A stretch of 38,475 bases of DNA, from the NCBI GenBank assembly GCA_021325145.1, contig JAJPHR010000018.1, forward strand, positions 1 to 38,475, in the 5' to 3' direction. Below the pieces are notes generated by a model. That model did not search any database and had not been told where the DNA came from. It saw nothing but the letters and a program-made list of their open reading frames with translations. Made by a program: the position numbers and the translations under genes. Of this stretch, positions 9,202-18,300 are shown piece by piece. Numbering within the stretch: position 1 is the first letter of the stretch; each line of letters begins with the position of its first letter. Source of the stretch: Verrucomicrobiota bacterium (GTDB lineage Bacteria > Verrucomicrobiota > Verrucomicrobiia > Limisphaerales > Pedosphaeraceae).

Positions 9202-9264
9202 AAGCTTCTACGAACGTGGTTCGATTGATCTTTGACCGGTTTTGTCCAAACGGCGGCCTGAAAT

Positions 9265-9864
9265 CTATTCCTCCGCTTTTTCCTTTTCCTTCGATTTGTT
9301 TTCCGGTTTCTGCGCGCTGGCGCCAATCTCCTTGAGCGGGTCGATGTGGAGTTTCTCGCCGAGCATGGCCAATTGCTCCGGCTTGATCTCGCCGACTACG
9401 TTGGCGAACACCGCGTGTTCCTTGCCATCCAGCACCACTGCGGCCAGGCCTTGAACCGTCCCTTTGTTATCCATCTTGAGATAAACACTCACATCCTGCC
9501 CTTTTTGCTGCGCGCTCACGATTCGTTCCCAGCCTTTGGCGGCCAGGTCTTTGCGAACCTTCTGAGCGCGCTTCTGCAACTCCGCGCGATTCTCCTCATC
9601 CAGGCCGATCACATTCACTCTCACCAATTTCAAGCCGCCAAGAAGCTTCGCCGCCTCGGGCTCGTCCTTCTCCACCAATCGGGTCGCCAGCGTGATGAGG
9701 CCGGTCGGCACATTGACCTCCACAAATTCACCCTCTCCCTTCGGCGGTGAAAAATCGCCAAAATCGACCTGGCCGGGCAGCATCTGCTCGGCCCCAAGAG
9801 CGAGGGTTGCGGCGGCGCAGAACGTTGCAGTTCCAATGATCCAAGGCTTTAAACGGTTCTTCAT
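9265..9864 (-). CDS. Secreted DUF4252-type protein
   Basis: 199 residues from the ATG at 9864, chosen because an AAGGA ribosome site lies just upstream and a signal peptide follows (MKNRLKPWIIGTATFCAAATLALGA). The frame is open much further upstream (to 10632), but that part is the antisense shadow of the asparagine-synthase-like gene. The mature domain has the layout of DUF4252: GLITLATRL, VRVNVIGL, LAAKGWERIVSAQQKGQDVSVYLK, VQGLAAVVLDGKEHAVFANVVGEI. It ends in a charged lysine/glutamate tail. DUF4252 proteins are small periplasmic or lipid-anchored proteins of unknown function. Divergently transcribed from the enzyme cluster at 10048. Confidence 0.8.
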   Translation of the reverse strand: MKNRLKPWIIGTATFCAAATLALGAEQMLPGQVDFGDFSPPKGEGEFVEVNVPTGLITLATRLVEKDEPEAAKLLGGLKLVRVNVIGLDEENRAELQKRAQKVRKDLAAKGWERIVSAQQKGQDVSVYLKMDNKGTVQGLAAVVLDGKEHAVFANVVGEIKPEQLAMLGEKLHIDPLKEIGASAQKPENKSKEKEKAEE

Positions 9865-10012
9865 AGTTCCTTTTATGTTAAGGTTTTTGCTCGTACTCGT
9901 GGGGCAATTCGCCCCGTCAGGATCAATACCCGGAAGGTCGAAAGAAAGTTTCAAAAAAGAGGTAAATGGGATTCCTCGGGCCTTTGTCTTTGGGAATTTC
10001 CACGTCCGATGG

Positions 10013-10041
10013 TTGAATCCTCCATTTAACTTTGGCACAAT
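10013..10041 (+). promoter_or_regulatory. Candidate promoter placing the transcript start at the ATG
   Basis: TTGAAT (10013-10018), a 17-nt spacer, then CACAAT (10036-10041). Only 6 nt separate the -10-like box from the ATG at 10048, so a transcript starting the usual 6-8 nt downstream would be leaderless. No Shine-Dalgarno sequence precedes the ATG, which fits. Called by eye. Confidence 0.35.
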
Positions 10042-10047
10042 CGCATT

Positions 10048-11367
10048 ATGAATCAATACCTCGAACGCGTGGTTGATCTGTTGGATCCTTCCCTCAATCA
10101 CATCCACAACATGGGAGTGGAGGAAGCGCGGCGACGCGTGCTTTCCGGCCAGGCAGAGGCGGTGCGCGAGATTGACGGTTCGTTCGCGCTGCTCGCGCGC
10201 GAGGGCAAGATTGTTCGCCTGGCGCGTTCGCTGGACCGCCCCATGCGCTATTTCCTGGCCAAGCGCGCCGAAGGTCCGGCCCTGATCGTGGCAGACCGGA
10301 TCGACACTCTCTTTCAGCAACTCAAAACGGAGGGGCTTCACGGACAATTTCATCCCAGCTACACGCGCATGGTCCCGGCGCATTATATCGTGGAGTTGCA
10401 ACTCATCGGCTGTCCCGATCCTGATCCGGCTTACACGCGCTATTTCACGCCTCGCCGCGACTCGCTGCCGACGGATGTTGGCGAACTGGGCCGCCGGTAC
10501 ATCGGGGCGTTGGCGGATGAAATCGCCAAATGGCTGAAACGAATTCCCGCCAACGAACCCATCGGCGTGGCCTTCTCCGGCGGCATCGACAGTGGTTCGG
10601 TGTTTCTCGTGACGTACCATGTGATGCGTCAACTGGGCATGAGTCCAAGCCGCCTCAAGGCTTTCACGCTCGATCTCGGCGACGGCCCGGATTTCCGACA
10701 GGCGCGCGAATTCCTGGAGCGTCTTGGCCTGGGATTTTTCCTCGAACCGATCGAGTCGTCACTTGACTCGGTGGACATTGCCGAAACGTTGCGCGTCCTC
10801 GAGGATTACAAGCCGCTGGATGTCGAGTGTGCTTCGATGGGACTGGCCCTCTGCCGCGGCATTCGCGCGCGGTATCCGCAATGGAAATTCCTGGTGGACG
10901 GCGACGGCGGGGACGAGAATTTGAAGGATTATCCCATCGAGGAAAACCCGGAACTGACCATCCGCAGCGTGGTGAGTAATCTGATGCTCTACCAGGAAGG
11001 CTGGGGCGTGGGCCGCATCAAACATTCGCTCACCTACAGCGGCGGATTGAGCCGCGGCTATCTCCGCACTTATGCGCCCGCGCGGCATTGTGCTTTCGAC
11101 GGCTTCAGCCCGTTCACGCGGCCGAATGTCATCGAAGTCGCCGAAGGGATTCCATTTACCGCGCTGACCGGCATGTCCGTGGAAAAGCTCTACGCGCTCA
11201 AAGGTGAAGTGGTTGCGCGCGGCGTCAAAGCCATTACCGGCTTCGACCTGCCGGTTTTCCCCAAGCGCCGTTTTCAACACGGCGCGGTTTCAGTGGATCG
11301 GCTCCGCCAGAAATGGTTGGGACAGGAATCCGAATATCGAAAGCGGTTTCTTGAGTTATACAATTAA
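10048..11367 (+). CDS. Asparagine-synthase-like amide-forming enzyme
   Basis: 439 residues. The C-terminal part is an asparagine-synthase ATP-pyrophosphatase domain: the PPi loop FSGGIDSGS (about 176-184) and the second loop VDGDGGDEN (about 283-291), both needed to adenylate a carboxylate. The first ~130 residues resemble a decayed class II glutaminase fold (IDGSFALLAREGKIVRLARSLDRPMRYF). The sequence begins MNQYL and lacks the catalytic Cys at position 2, so glutamine hydrolysis is not expected. Free ammonia or an amine of another substrate would be the nucleophile, as in beta-lactam synthetases or lasso-peptide cyclases. It is first in a same-strand series with a heptahaem cytochrome, radical SAM enzyme and flavin oxidoreductase, so a biosynthetic or modification role is more likely than asparagine supply. 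The substrate is unknown. Confidence 0.82.
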   Translation: MNQYLERVVDLLDPSLNHIHNMGVEEARRRVLSGQAEAVREIDGSFALLAREGKIVRLARSLDRPMRYFLAKRAEGPALIVADRIDTLFQQLKTEGLHGQFHPSYTRMVPAHYIVELQLIGCPDPDPAYTRYFTPRRDSLPTDVGELGRRYIGALADEIAKWLKRIPANEPIGVAFSGGIDSGSVFLVTYHVMRQLGMSPSRLKAFTLDLGDGPDFRQAREFLERLGLGFFLEPIESSLDSVDIAETLRVLEDYKPLDVECASMGLALCRGIRARYPQWKFLVDGDGGDENLKDYPIEENPELTIRSVVSNLMLYQEGWGVGRIKHSLTYSGGLSRGYLRTYAPARHCAFDGFSPFTRPNVIEVAEGIPFTALTGMSVEKLYALKGEVVARGVKAITGFDLPVFPKRRFQHGAVSVDRLRQKWLGQESEYRKRFLELYN

Positions 11368-11388
11368 ATGCCGGGATTCGGTCGGCGA

Positions 11389-11520
11389 GGTGGAGATGGC
11401 GCGCTGCGCCGCGCCCTTCGCCGAGCGGCGACGGAGCGAACTACCCGGACCGCGCGCGTTGGCGGGCGCGTTCCGCCCGCTGGAACGCAGGCGGCGACAT
11501 CGCAGCGCGATGCCCCTACC
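11389..11520 (-). repeat. Dispersed palindromic repeat R1, copy b (inverted)
   Basis: A 132-bp element between the asparagine-synthase-like gene and the heptahaem cytochrome gene, related to copy a at 6582-6722 but reversed. Ends are GGTGGAGAT and ATGCCCCTACC (imperfect inverted repeats). The 23-nt core at 11466-11488 is the exact reverse complement of 6614-6636. Its right end supplies the likely ATG (11510) of the cytochrome gene. Confidence 0.75.
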
Positions 11521-12679
11521 GCTTATTTTTGCGCCGGTTGTATTTCTGCTCCTCGCAGCCATCCAACCCGCCGCAATCACGGCCCAGTCCGTGCCCGCCA
11601 TCTGTGTTGGAGACGACGCCTGCATTGCCTGCCACCAGGACAAGGTAAACTCCTATCGCCGCACCGCTCACTCGCTCACCTCGCGGCCGGCGGACAGGGA
11701 TTCCGTCCACGGCGGCTTCGGTCCCGGATCAAACATTCTGAGGACCGTGAATACGAACCTCTATTTCGAAATGACGACCAACGAAGCCGGGTTGTTTCAG
11801 ACCGCCTGGCTGCGACGCCCGCCAAATGAAATCGGCCATCACACCGAGCGTTTTGGCGTCGTCGTCGGCTCGGGCCGCAAAGGCCAAACCTATTTGTTTT
11901 GGAAGGACGATGAGCTGTTTCAGTTGCCGATATCTTATTGGACCGAAGTAGGCGGATGGGTGAACAGCCCCGGCTACCCGGATGGCATCGCGGTCTTCAA
12001 CCGGCCGGTCACACCTCGATGCCTCGAGTGCCACGCCACCGCCTTTAAATCGCTCGCCCCGCCCATCAACCACTTCGACAAAACGACCCTGGTGCTGGGC
12101 ATCACTTGCGAGAAATGCCACGGTCCGGGCAGCGAGCATGTGGCCCTTTATCGTTCCAAGGCGCCGCCGCAGTCGCCCACCAATGGCGCCATTCTCAACC
12201 CGGCGCGGTTTGCGCGGGACCGGCAAGTTGATGTTTGCGCCCTGTGTCACGCCGCTGGAAGTCCACGTCCATCTGTTCCCTCCTTGTCCTTTGTCCCGGG
12301 CGATGTGCTGGATCAATTTATCGATGTGCCCAAACCGGCTCCGAATGCCCACGTGGATGTTCACGGCGGCCATACGCAACTACTGCAACGAAGCCGTTGT
12401 TTCCGGTCGAGCGCAACGATGACGTGCAGCACCTGCCACGACGTGCATGCGCCGCAACGCGATCTGGCGTCATTTGCTCCCAAATGCCTGGCCTGCCACA
12501 AGATCGAGAGTTGCGGCAAGTTTGCCACCTTGGGCCGCAAGATCAGTGATCAATGCGTGGTTTGCCATATGCCACTTCAATCAACGGACTTGATCATCTC
12601 CAGCGCCAATGGAACAAAATTGCAGCCCAAAGTGCGCAACCACCAGATTGCGATTTATCCGGAGGTGCAGCTTCAGTGA
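11510..12679 (+). CDS. Secreted heptahaem c-type cytochrome (c554-like)
   Basis: 389 residues from the ATG at 11510, which begins a good signal peptide (MPLPLIFAPVVFLLLAAIQPAAITAQS). The open frame continues upstream into the repeat and the preceding gene and is not used. Seven CXXCH motifs occur at about 38 (CIACH), 171 (CLECH), 200 (CEKCH), 243 (CALCH), 306 (CSTCH), 326 (CLACH) and 349 (CVVCH). CEKCHGPGSEH and the last QCVVCHMP resemble cytochrome c554-type multihaem proteins. Extra His residues (H110, H111, H188, H281, H285, H288) could be distal ligands. It is a periplasmic electron carrier or a multihaem oxidoreductase. Its TGA stop overlaps the GTG start of the radical SAM gene (GTGA), tying its expression to that enzyme. 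Confidence 0.87.
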   Translation: MPLPLIFAPVVFLLLAAIQPAAITAQSVPAICVGDDACIACHQDKVNSYRRTAHSLTSRPADRDSVHGGFGPGSNILRTVNTNLYFEMTTNEAGLFQTAWLRRPPNEIGHHTERFGVVVGSGRKGQTYLFWKDDELFQLPISYWTEVGGWVNSPGYPDGIAVFNRPVTPRCLECHATAFKSLAPPINHFDKTTLVLGITCEKCHGPGSEHVALYRSKAPPQSPTNGAILNPARFARDRQVDVCALCHAAGSPRPSVPSLSFVPGDVLDQFIDVPKPAPNAHVDVHGGHTQLLQRSRCFRSSATMTCSTCHDVHAPQRDLASFAPKCLACHKIESCGKFATLGRKISDQCVVCHMPLQSTDLIISSANGTKLQPKVRNHQIAIYPEVQLQ

Positions 12680-13650
12680 CCTCGCCCGCCAACGTGCCTT
12701 CAACGTTGCCACGCAACCATCCGAGCGCCTGGATTACAGCGTTGCGGCCACCGCGCGCCAGTGTGGATCTTTTCAAACCGCATGGCTTTTTTCTCGAACA
12801 GGAGCGCAACCACGCCGGACGCATCGTCAGTTCCGGCGTCATGCTGCTGACAAACAAGGAGTGCCCCTGGCGCTGCCTGATGTGCGATTTGTGGAAACAT
12901 ACGACGACACAATCCGTGCCCTCCGGCGCCATCGCGCGGCAGATCGAATTTGCGCTGGAGCAATTCGGCTCCCGCCCGGAGCAATTGAAACTTTACAACA
13001 GCGGCAGTTTTTTTGATCCGGCGGCAATTCCAGTTTCAGACTACGCGCAAATCGCGCGGACGATTTCGTTTGCGGAACACATCATTGTTGAATCACACCC
13101 ACGCCTCGTGGAGGAAAAGGCCGTGCGTTTTCGGAACCTGCTCTCCGGTTCGCTGGAAGTGGCGATGGGGCTCGAAACCATTCACCCGCGGGTATTGCCG
13201 CGCTTGAACAAAAAATTCGATTTGGGGCATTTCGCCCGGGCCGCGGAATTCCTGCGAACCCGTCAGATCTCCGTCCGCGCTTTTGTGCTCGTGAAGCCGC
13301 CGTTCATGGACGAGGCGGAGGGATTGGAATGGGCGGTGAAATCAGCGGCCTTCGCCTTCTCCTGCGGCGCGACCGTGGTTTCGCTCATTCCGACCCGCGT
13401 GGGCAACGGCGCAATGGAACGGCTGGTCGAGACCGGCGAGTTTGCGCCGCCACGACTCGCGACCTTGGAAGAGGCCCTCGAACAAGCCTTGAACCTGCGG
13501 GCGGGCAGAGTGTTCGCCGATCTTTGGAACTTGGAGCAATTCTCCCGTTGTGCCGTGTGCCTGCCGGCGCGGGAACAACGATTGCGCGCCATCAACCTGT
13601 CGCAAAAATCGTTGCCGGCAATTGAGTGTCCAGCCTGCGGCGCGCCATGA
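12676..13650 (+). CDS. Radical SAM enzyme with C-terminal cysteine pairs
   Basis: 324 residues from the GTG at 12676. I chose this start because GGAGG lies 10 nt upstream and the GTG overlaps the previous stop by 4 nt; a longer frame from 12553 would bury 41 residues in the cytochrome gene. The cluster-binding motif is CPWRCLMC (C63, C67, C70), the classical CX3CX2C that reduces S-adenosylmethionine. Later segments (LKLYNSGSFFDPAAIP, VAMGLETIHPRVLPRLNKKF, VLVKPPFMDEAEG) are reminiscent of the RaSEA/Elp3-type radical SAM group, a resemblance from memory. The C-terminus has two more pairs, RCAVC and ECPAC, that could bind zinc or an auxiliary iron-sulfur cluster. It overlaps the flavin oxidoreductase start by 4 nt. 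The substrate is unknown. Confidence 0.87.
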   Translation: MTSPANVPSTLPRNHPSAWITALRPPRASVDLFKPHGFFLEQERNHAGRIVSSGVMLLTNKECPWRCLMCDLWKHTTTQSVPSGAIARQIEFALEQFGSRPEQLKLYNSGSFFDPAAIPVSDYAQIARTISFAEHIIVESHPRLVEEKAVRFRNLLSGSLEVAMGLETIHPRVLPRLNKKFDLGHFARAAEFLRTRQISVRAFVLVKPPFMDEAEGLEWAVKSAAFAFSCGATVVSLIPTRVGNGAMERLVETGEFAPPRLATLEEALEQALNLRAGRVFADLWNLEQFSRCAVCLPAREQRLRAINLSQKSLPAIECPACGAP

Positions 13651-15203
13651 GCAAGGCGCATTTTCAAATCGCGGTGATTGGGTCCGGTTTCGCCGGCTCA
13701 CTCACGGCCATGATGGCTCATCGGCTCGGCTTTTCGACCGCCCTGATTGAGCGTGGCCGGCACCCTCGTTTTGCCATTGGCGAATCCTCAACCCCCCTGG
13801 CAAATCTTCTCCTCGAAGAAATCGCGCTCGAATATGACCTCCCCTTCGTGCGCCCGCTGTGCAAATGGGGAACGTGGCAAAAAAAACTTCCACAACTCGC
13901 CTGTGGTCTTAAACGCGGTTTTACGTTTTATCATCACGAGTGGGGCCGGCCTTTTGCGCCTGACCCGGAGCGTCGGCGGCAGTTGCTCGTCGGCGCCAGC
14001 CCGAACGGGGAAATCGCCGATACCCATTGGTACCGTCCGGACTTCGATCATTACCTGGTCGAAAGCGCGCAGAAACTTGGTGTCACCTATTTGGATGAAA
14101 CGGAGCTGAGCAGCATCAGCGATGAGCCCGGGGGAATGCGCCTGGCGGGTAAACGGCACGGCCAATCCGTCAAAATCACGGCTGAGTTTGTCATCGACGC
14201 GACCGGCCCGCGCGGTTGTCTCTTTTCGGCGCTCGGGCTGCCGGAAAAGAGGTTTGCTGCGTTCCCGCGCACGCAAGGATTGTTCTCCCATTTTCGGAAC
14301 GTTCGTCCACTGCCGGAAGACTTCACGGCTGGCCAAACTCCCCCGTATCCGCCGGAACAAGCCGCCGTGCATCACGTTTTCCCCGGCGGTTGGATTTGGG
14401 TGCTCAAGTTTAACAATGGAATTACCAGCGCCGGAGTTGCCGCCAGTGAACGGATCGCGCGCGGGTTGGATTTCAAGTCGGGAGAAGCGGCGTGGGAACG
14501 ACTGTTAGAGCAACTGCCTTCGCTCGCGGAAATTTTTGATGAGTCGGAAGCTGTGGCTCCGTTTGTTTCCACACCGATGCTTGCCTTCCGCAGCCGGGTT
14601 GTCTCCGGCTCGCGTTGGACATTGCTGCCCTCCGCCGCAGGGTTTGTTGACCCGCTGTTGTCCACCGGGTTTCCTTTGACGCTGCTGGGAATCGCACGAC
14701 TCGGTCGATTGCTAAGGCAGCACTGGCAACGCCCCTCGTTTCATTCTCAATTGGAAGCCTGCTCACGATTGACCCTGCTCGAACTGGACGCCGCCGCGCG
14801 GCTCGTCGGCGCACTTTACGCGACCATGGACCGGTTCGATTTGTTCAAGCAGTTGAGCCTGCTTTATTTTGCCGCCGCCAGTTTCTCTGAAACCGCCCGT
14901 CGGCTGCGAAAGCCCCAGCTCGCCGATTCATTTCTACTTTGCCGTCATCCGGTATTCGGCCGGCAACTTCGAAATTTTTGCGCTGCCGCCAGGCGGCCGC
15001 TTTCAAGCCGCGAAGCCGCGCAACTAAACCAGGACATTCGCCAGGCGATTGAACCTTACGATGTCGCCGGGTTGACGGACAATAACCGACATCCGTGGTA
15101 TCCAGCGTTGAGTGCGGATTTGTCCCGTAACGCTCCGAAGTTGGGGGCCAGCGAACCGGAAATCGCCGCCCTCTTGCGGCGCTGCGGATTCAGGAACATG
15201 TAG
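13647..15203 (+). CDS. FAD-dependent halogenase/monooxygenase-like oxidoreductase
   Basis: 518 residues from the ATG at 13647, which overlaps the radical SAM stop (ATGA); the alternative start at 13626 is seven codons earlier. The N-terminus has the FAD Rossmann motif GSGFAG (12-17) and GESSTP (45-50). DATGPRG (about 184-190) and AGFVDPLLSTG (about 331-341) are the other flavin-site motifs of the tryptophan-halogenase superfamily. The halogenase hallmark W-x-W-x-I-P is changed to WIWVLK (about 249-254), so halogenation is not assured and a monooxygenase or desaturase is possible. It is the last gene of a translationally coupled cytochrome-radical SAM-flavoprotein set. Its TAG stop lies in the first bases of palindromic repeat R2a. 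Confidence 0.82.
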   Translation: MSKAHFQIAVIGSGFAGSLTAMMAHRLGFSTALIERGRHPRFAIGESSTPLANLLLEEIALEYDLPFVRPLCKWGTWQKKLPQLACGLKRGFTFYHHEWGRPFAPDPERRRQLLVGASPNGEIADTHWYRPDFDHYLVESAQKLGVTYLDETELSSISDEPGGMRLAGKRHGQSVKITAEFVIDATGPRGCLFSALGLPEKRFAAFPRTQGLFSHFRNVRPLPEDFTAGQTPPYPPEQAAVHHVFPGGWIWVLKFNNGITSAGVAASERIARGLDFKSGEAAWERLLEQLPSLAEIFDESEAVAPFVSTPMLAFRSRVVSGSRWTLLPSAAGFVDPLLSTGFPLTLLGIARLGRLLRQHWQRPSFHSQLEACSRLTLLELDAAARLVGALYATMDRFDLFKQLSLLYFAAASFSETARRLRKPQLADSFLLCRHPVFGRQLRNFCAAARRPLSSREAAQLNQDIRQAIEPYDVAGLTDNNRHPWYPALSADLSRNAPKLGASEPEIAALLRRCGFRNM

Positions 15204-15270
15204 CAGCCGGCGTGAGGAGCCCTAACTTTTTCTTCGGAATAGGTCAGAGCCTCCTCATGTCGACTGCCAC
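15200..15270 (+). repeat. Palindromic repeat R2, copy a
   Basis: Arms GTAGCAGCCGGCGTGAGGAG (15200-15219) and CTCCTCATGTCGACTGCCAC (15251-15270) are imperfect inverted repeats around a ~31-nt centre. It lies between the oxidoreductase and the convergent FG-GAP gene. It begins inside the oxidoreductase stop codon and could act as a transcript-ending stem-loop, although there is no T-run. A shortened relative is at 24499-24538. Confidence 0.7.
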
Positions 15271-15319
15271 AAGATCGTTTTAAATTCATGGGCTTTTGAG
15301 GCATCGCACGCTCGATACC

Positions 15320-18300
15320 TTAATGATTCACCACGACTTTTCCGTTCGCGTCCACCGTGATTTCCCTCGCACCCTGCGGGATGGCGCCGGTGGTGGTTTT
15401 GCCGCCGGGCCAGCGGATCCAGACTTGAGTTGGCGCTTCCGGCCCGCATAAAATTTGGACCGTACTGTCCTGCGACCAATAGCCGGAACCGCCGTGAATT
15501 TCACGGGCTGGTCCCACTCTCTCCCCAAAAACCAACCGCATCGTCGCGCCCACACCATCAGGATTGCCGCTTGGGCCGCTCAACCGGACACGCAAGCCCG
15601 GCTTGGCGTTGATGTTTTGAAACAGCCTGGTTGCCGCGCCGTTCTGGGCGACCGCCAGGTCCACGCGTCCGTCTTCGTCAAAGTCACCCAGCGCCGCGCC
15701 CCGTTGGTCTCCATAAATCTCGATGCCGGACGTTTTGGCTGGAACAGCTTCCAACCTGCCGCCGCCGGTTCCGCGCAACCAGAGACCGCGCCCCGCATCA
15801 AGCTGGCGTCCCGCCTCATCCGGCTGCCGGGCTCCCGCTCCGACTGGATAAAAATTCTGGCTCAGAAAAATGTCCTCCTTCCCATCACCATCAAAATCCC
15901 CGACGTTCACGGCGAATGCCGGGGCGATTTGCGCGGCATACGGCAATTCCACGCCTTCAAAATGGTTGGTGCAATTGAAAAAAACCATGGACGCCAGGGT
16001 GCTCGCCTGGACCTGCTCGGCGGGTTTCGGTAAAATGGCGAGCACCTGTTCCAATGTCGCTTCGGAGTACGCCTTTCGCGTGGCAAACTGGCCCAGCAAC
16101 GGCGGGAATGCAACGGCCAGTGAGTCGCGCATCCGCCGCGGAACCACCACTTTGCGCATGGGATCGTAAGCGGTCTCAATCAGGTCGAGTGCGCCGCGTT
16201 CGGTAAAGTCACCGTAATACAACCGCGCCGGCTGATTGACGCTGGCGCGGTAATCGCTGTTGAGCCCCCAATTGCTGGCGATAATATCCAAACGGCCATC
16301 GCCATCGATGTCGCCGGTGGTTACGCCGCGCCACCAGCCGGTGTATTGGTCCAGGCCCAGTTCTTTCGTGATTTCGCGCAGGTGGCCGGCTTCATTTTTG
16401 AAGACACGAATCGGCCCCCATTCGCAAGCGAGAATCAATTCAGGAAAACCATCCCCATCCAGATCGCTCCAGACCGCGCCGCTGACCAGGCCAACCTTTT
16501 CCAAAGTGCGCGTGTTCTCCACATCCAGTTGCAGTTGCCCGCCCGCATTGCGATAAATGCGCGAATCAGCCGCTTCCGGATAACGCCCCGGAATCACACG
16601 TCCGCCGACAAACAAGTCCAGGTTGCCATCGCCATAAATGTCTGCCGCCGCCAGCGGACCCGTGCTCGCCTTGGACGCGGGCAGGTCGGTTTTCGAAAGT
16701 TTGGGAATAAATCCGAAGACCGACACACAAGGCAGCTCGCCATTGTACTCGTAATTGGCCCGGCCAACCGCCATCGCGCGCTCACCGTTGCCATGCACCC
16801 ATCCCACGATGCCCGCCAGGTCTTCCTGCAACGGTTGCGGAGAGCGCGTCGGCAATTGCGCCATGCCGCCCCGGCCATCGGGAAGATAGACCGCTATATC
16901 ACCGCCTCGCCCGCTGCCAATGACCAGTTCCTCGTGATCGTGGCCCAGCAAATTTATCCAGGCAATGCCCGGGCCGTCCTGGCTCAGTTGGTACGGCAGC
17001 AGCGGCTGACGTGCGTAGTCGTTGAAATATTCGTCATGGTGCCGGTGGGCAATCAACTGGCTGACATCCTTGAAAAATGGTTTCGCCTCGCCGATGGGAC
17101 GTTCTGTTTCCGTTGCCACGGCGGACGCTTCGTCGATCTCATAGACGCGGTTGGGCTTTGCGTCACGAACCACGCTCCGCTTCCCGCTGCGCCAGGTTAC
17201 TTCAATGGTCATGTTCTCGCTTTTGCCCGCGGCGAACACCCGCATCGGATCCGAACCGGAAAGATATTGTCCGCCACAGGCGACTTCCTGGCTTTGCATC
17301 GGCACCGCGCCGCCCAGCAACTTGATCTTGCCGCCGATTCCCTGGGTGTTGGGCGGAAGCCCTTTTAGACGCACCGCCACGCGCGGCGCCGCGTTGTTAT
17401 TGTGATACACAGCGGCAGCGCTTCCCAAATTGTTCACCACCAAATCCAGGCCGCCGCTGTTGTCCAGGTCGGCAACGGCGATTCCGTTGTGAAACGCAGG
17501 CTGTTCCAATCCCCAGGCCGCGCCGACATCCTCAAATTTCAAATTCCCTTGATTGTGGAATCCGACGATTGACGTCTTCAACGGCTCCGCCAGCAAATTC
17601 CATTGATACAGTTCCTCAGATTTTTGTTCTTGGGGCGAGCGCGGCACGGGCTTGCCATCGGGGCCGAGCGGGGGCGGAGCCAGTTGACCCGCGCGCTTGA
17701 GCTTGCCCGCTTTTTCATTCAGATCCAGATCGTTCGCGTCAAACGCAAAACCAGTTGGAATGATGATGTCTTCGTAGCCGTCCAGATCCACATCCAGGAA
17801 CACCGGCTGCCAGGACCAATCCGAAGCGCTCACTCCGGCAAAAGCGGCAATCTCTTCGAACGTGCCGTCCCCGCGGTTATGGAAAAGCATGTTACGCGGA
17901 ATCTGGGGGCGGTCATCAATCGTCCCAATCGGCGGACGCGGATATCCGGGAAGCAAGTACTCGCGTTTGCGCCGCGGCCAGTCCCTCGACAACATGTCCA
18001 CCGTGAAAAAATCCACCTGGCCGTCGCGGTCGATGTCGGCGAAGTCAACGCCCATGGAATATTTGCTCGTATGCCGCAAGGCCAGCGTCGGACAGGCCCG
18101 AAAATGCCCTTTGCCGTCGTTGAGCCAGAAGCGTTCGGGGGTCCAATAATCGTTGCAAACGTAAAGGTCTGGCGCGCCGTCGCCGTTCACGTCCCGGAAG
18201 GCCGCCGTCAGGCTCCAATCTCGCGGCGGGTCCGTTAGCGGTTTGCCGCTCTCGTCCAAAAATGTGCCGTTGGTCCAGGAAATCGGCGTGAACCGACCTT

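Noticed and set aside
9865..10632. Long N-terminal extension of the DUF4252 gene to 10632
   Set aside because: The extension is antisense to the asparagine-synthase-like gene, and the inner ATG at 9864 has a ribosome site and signal peptide.
12553..12675. Upstream ATG for the radical SAM gene
   Set aside because: It lies wholly inside the cytochrome gene; the GTG at 12676 has GGAGG upstream and a 4-bp overlap with the previous stop.
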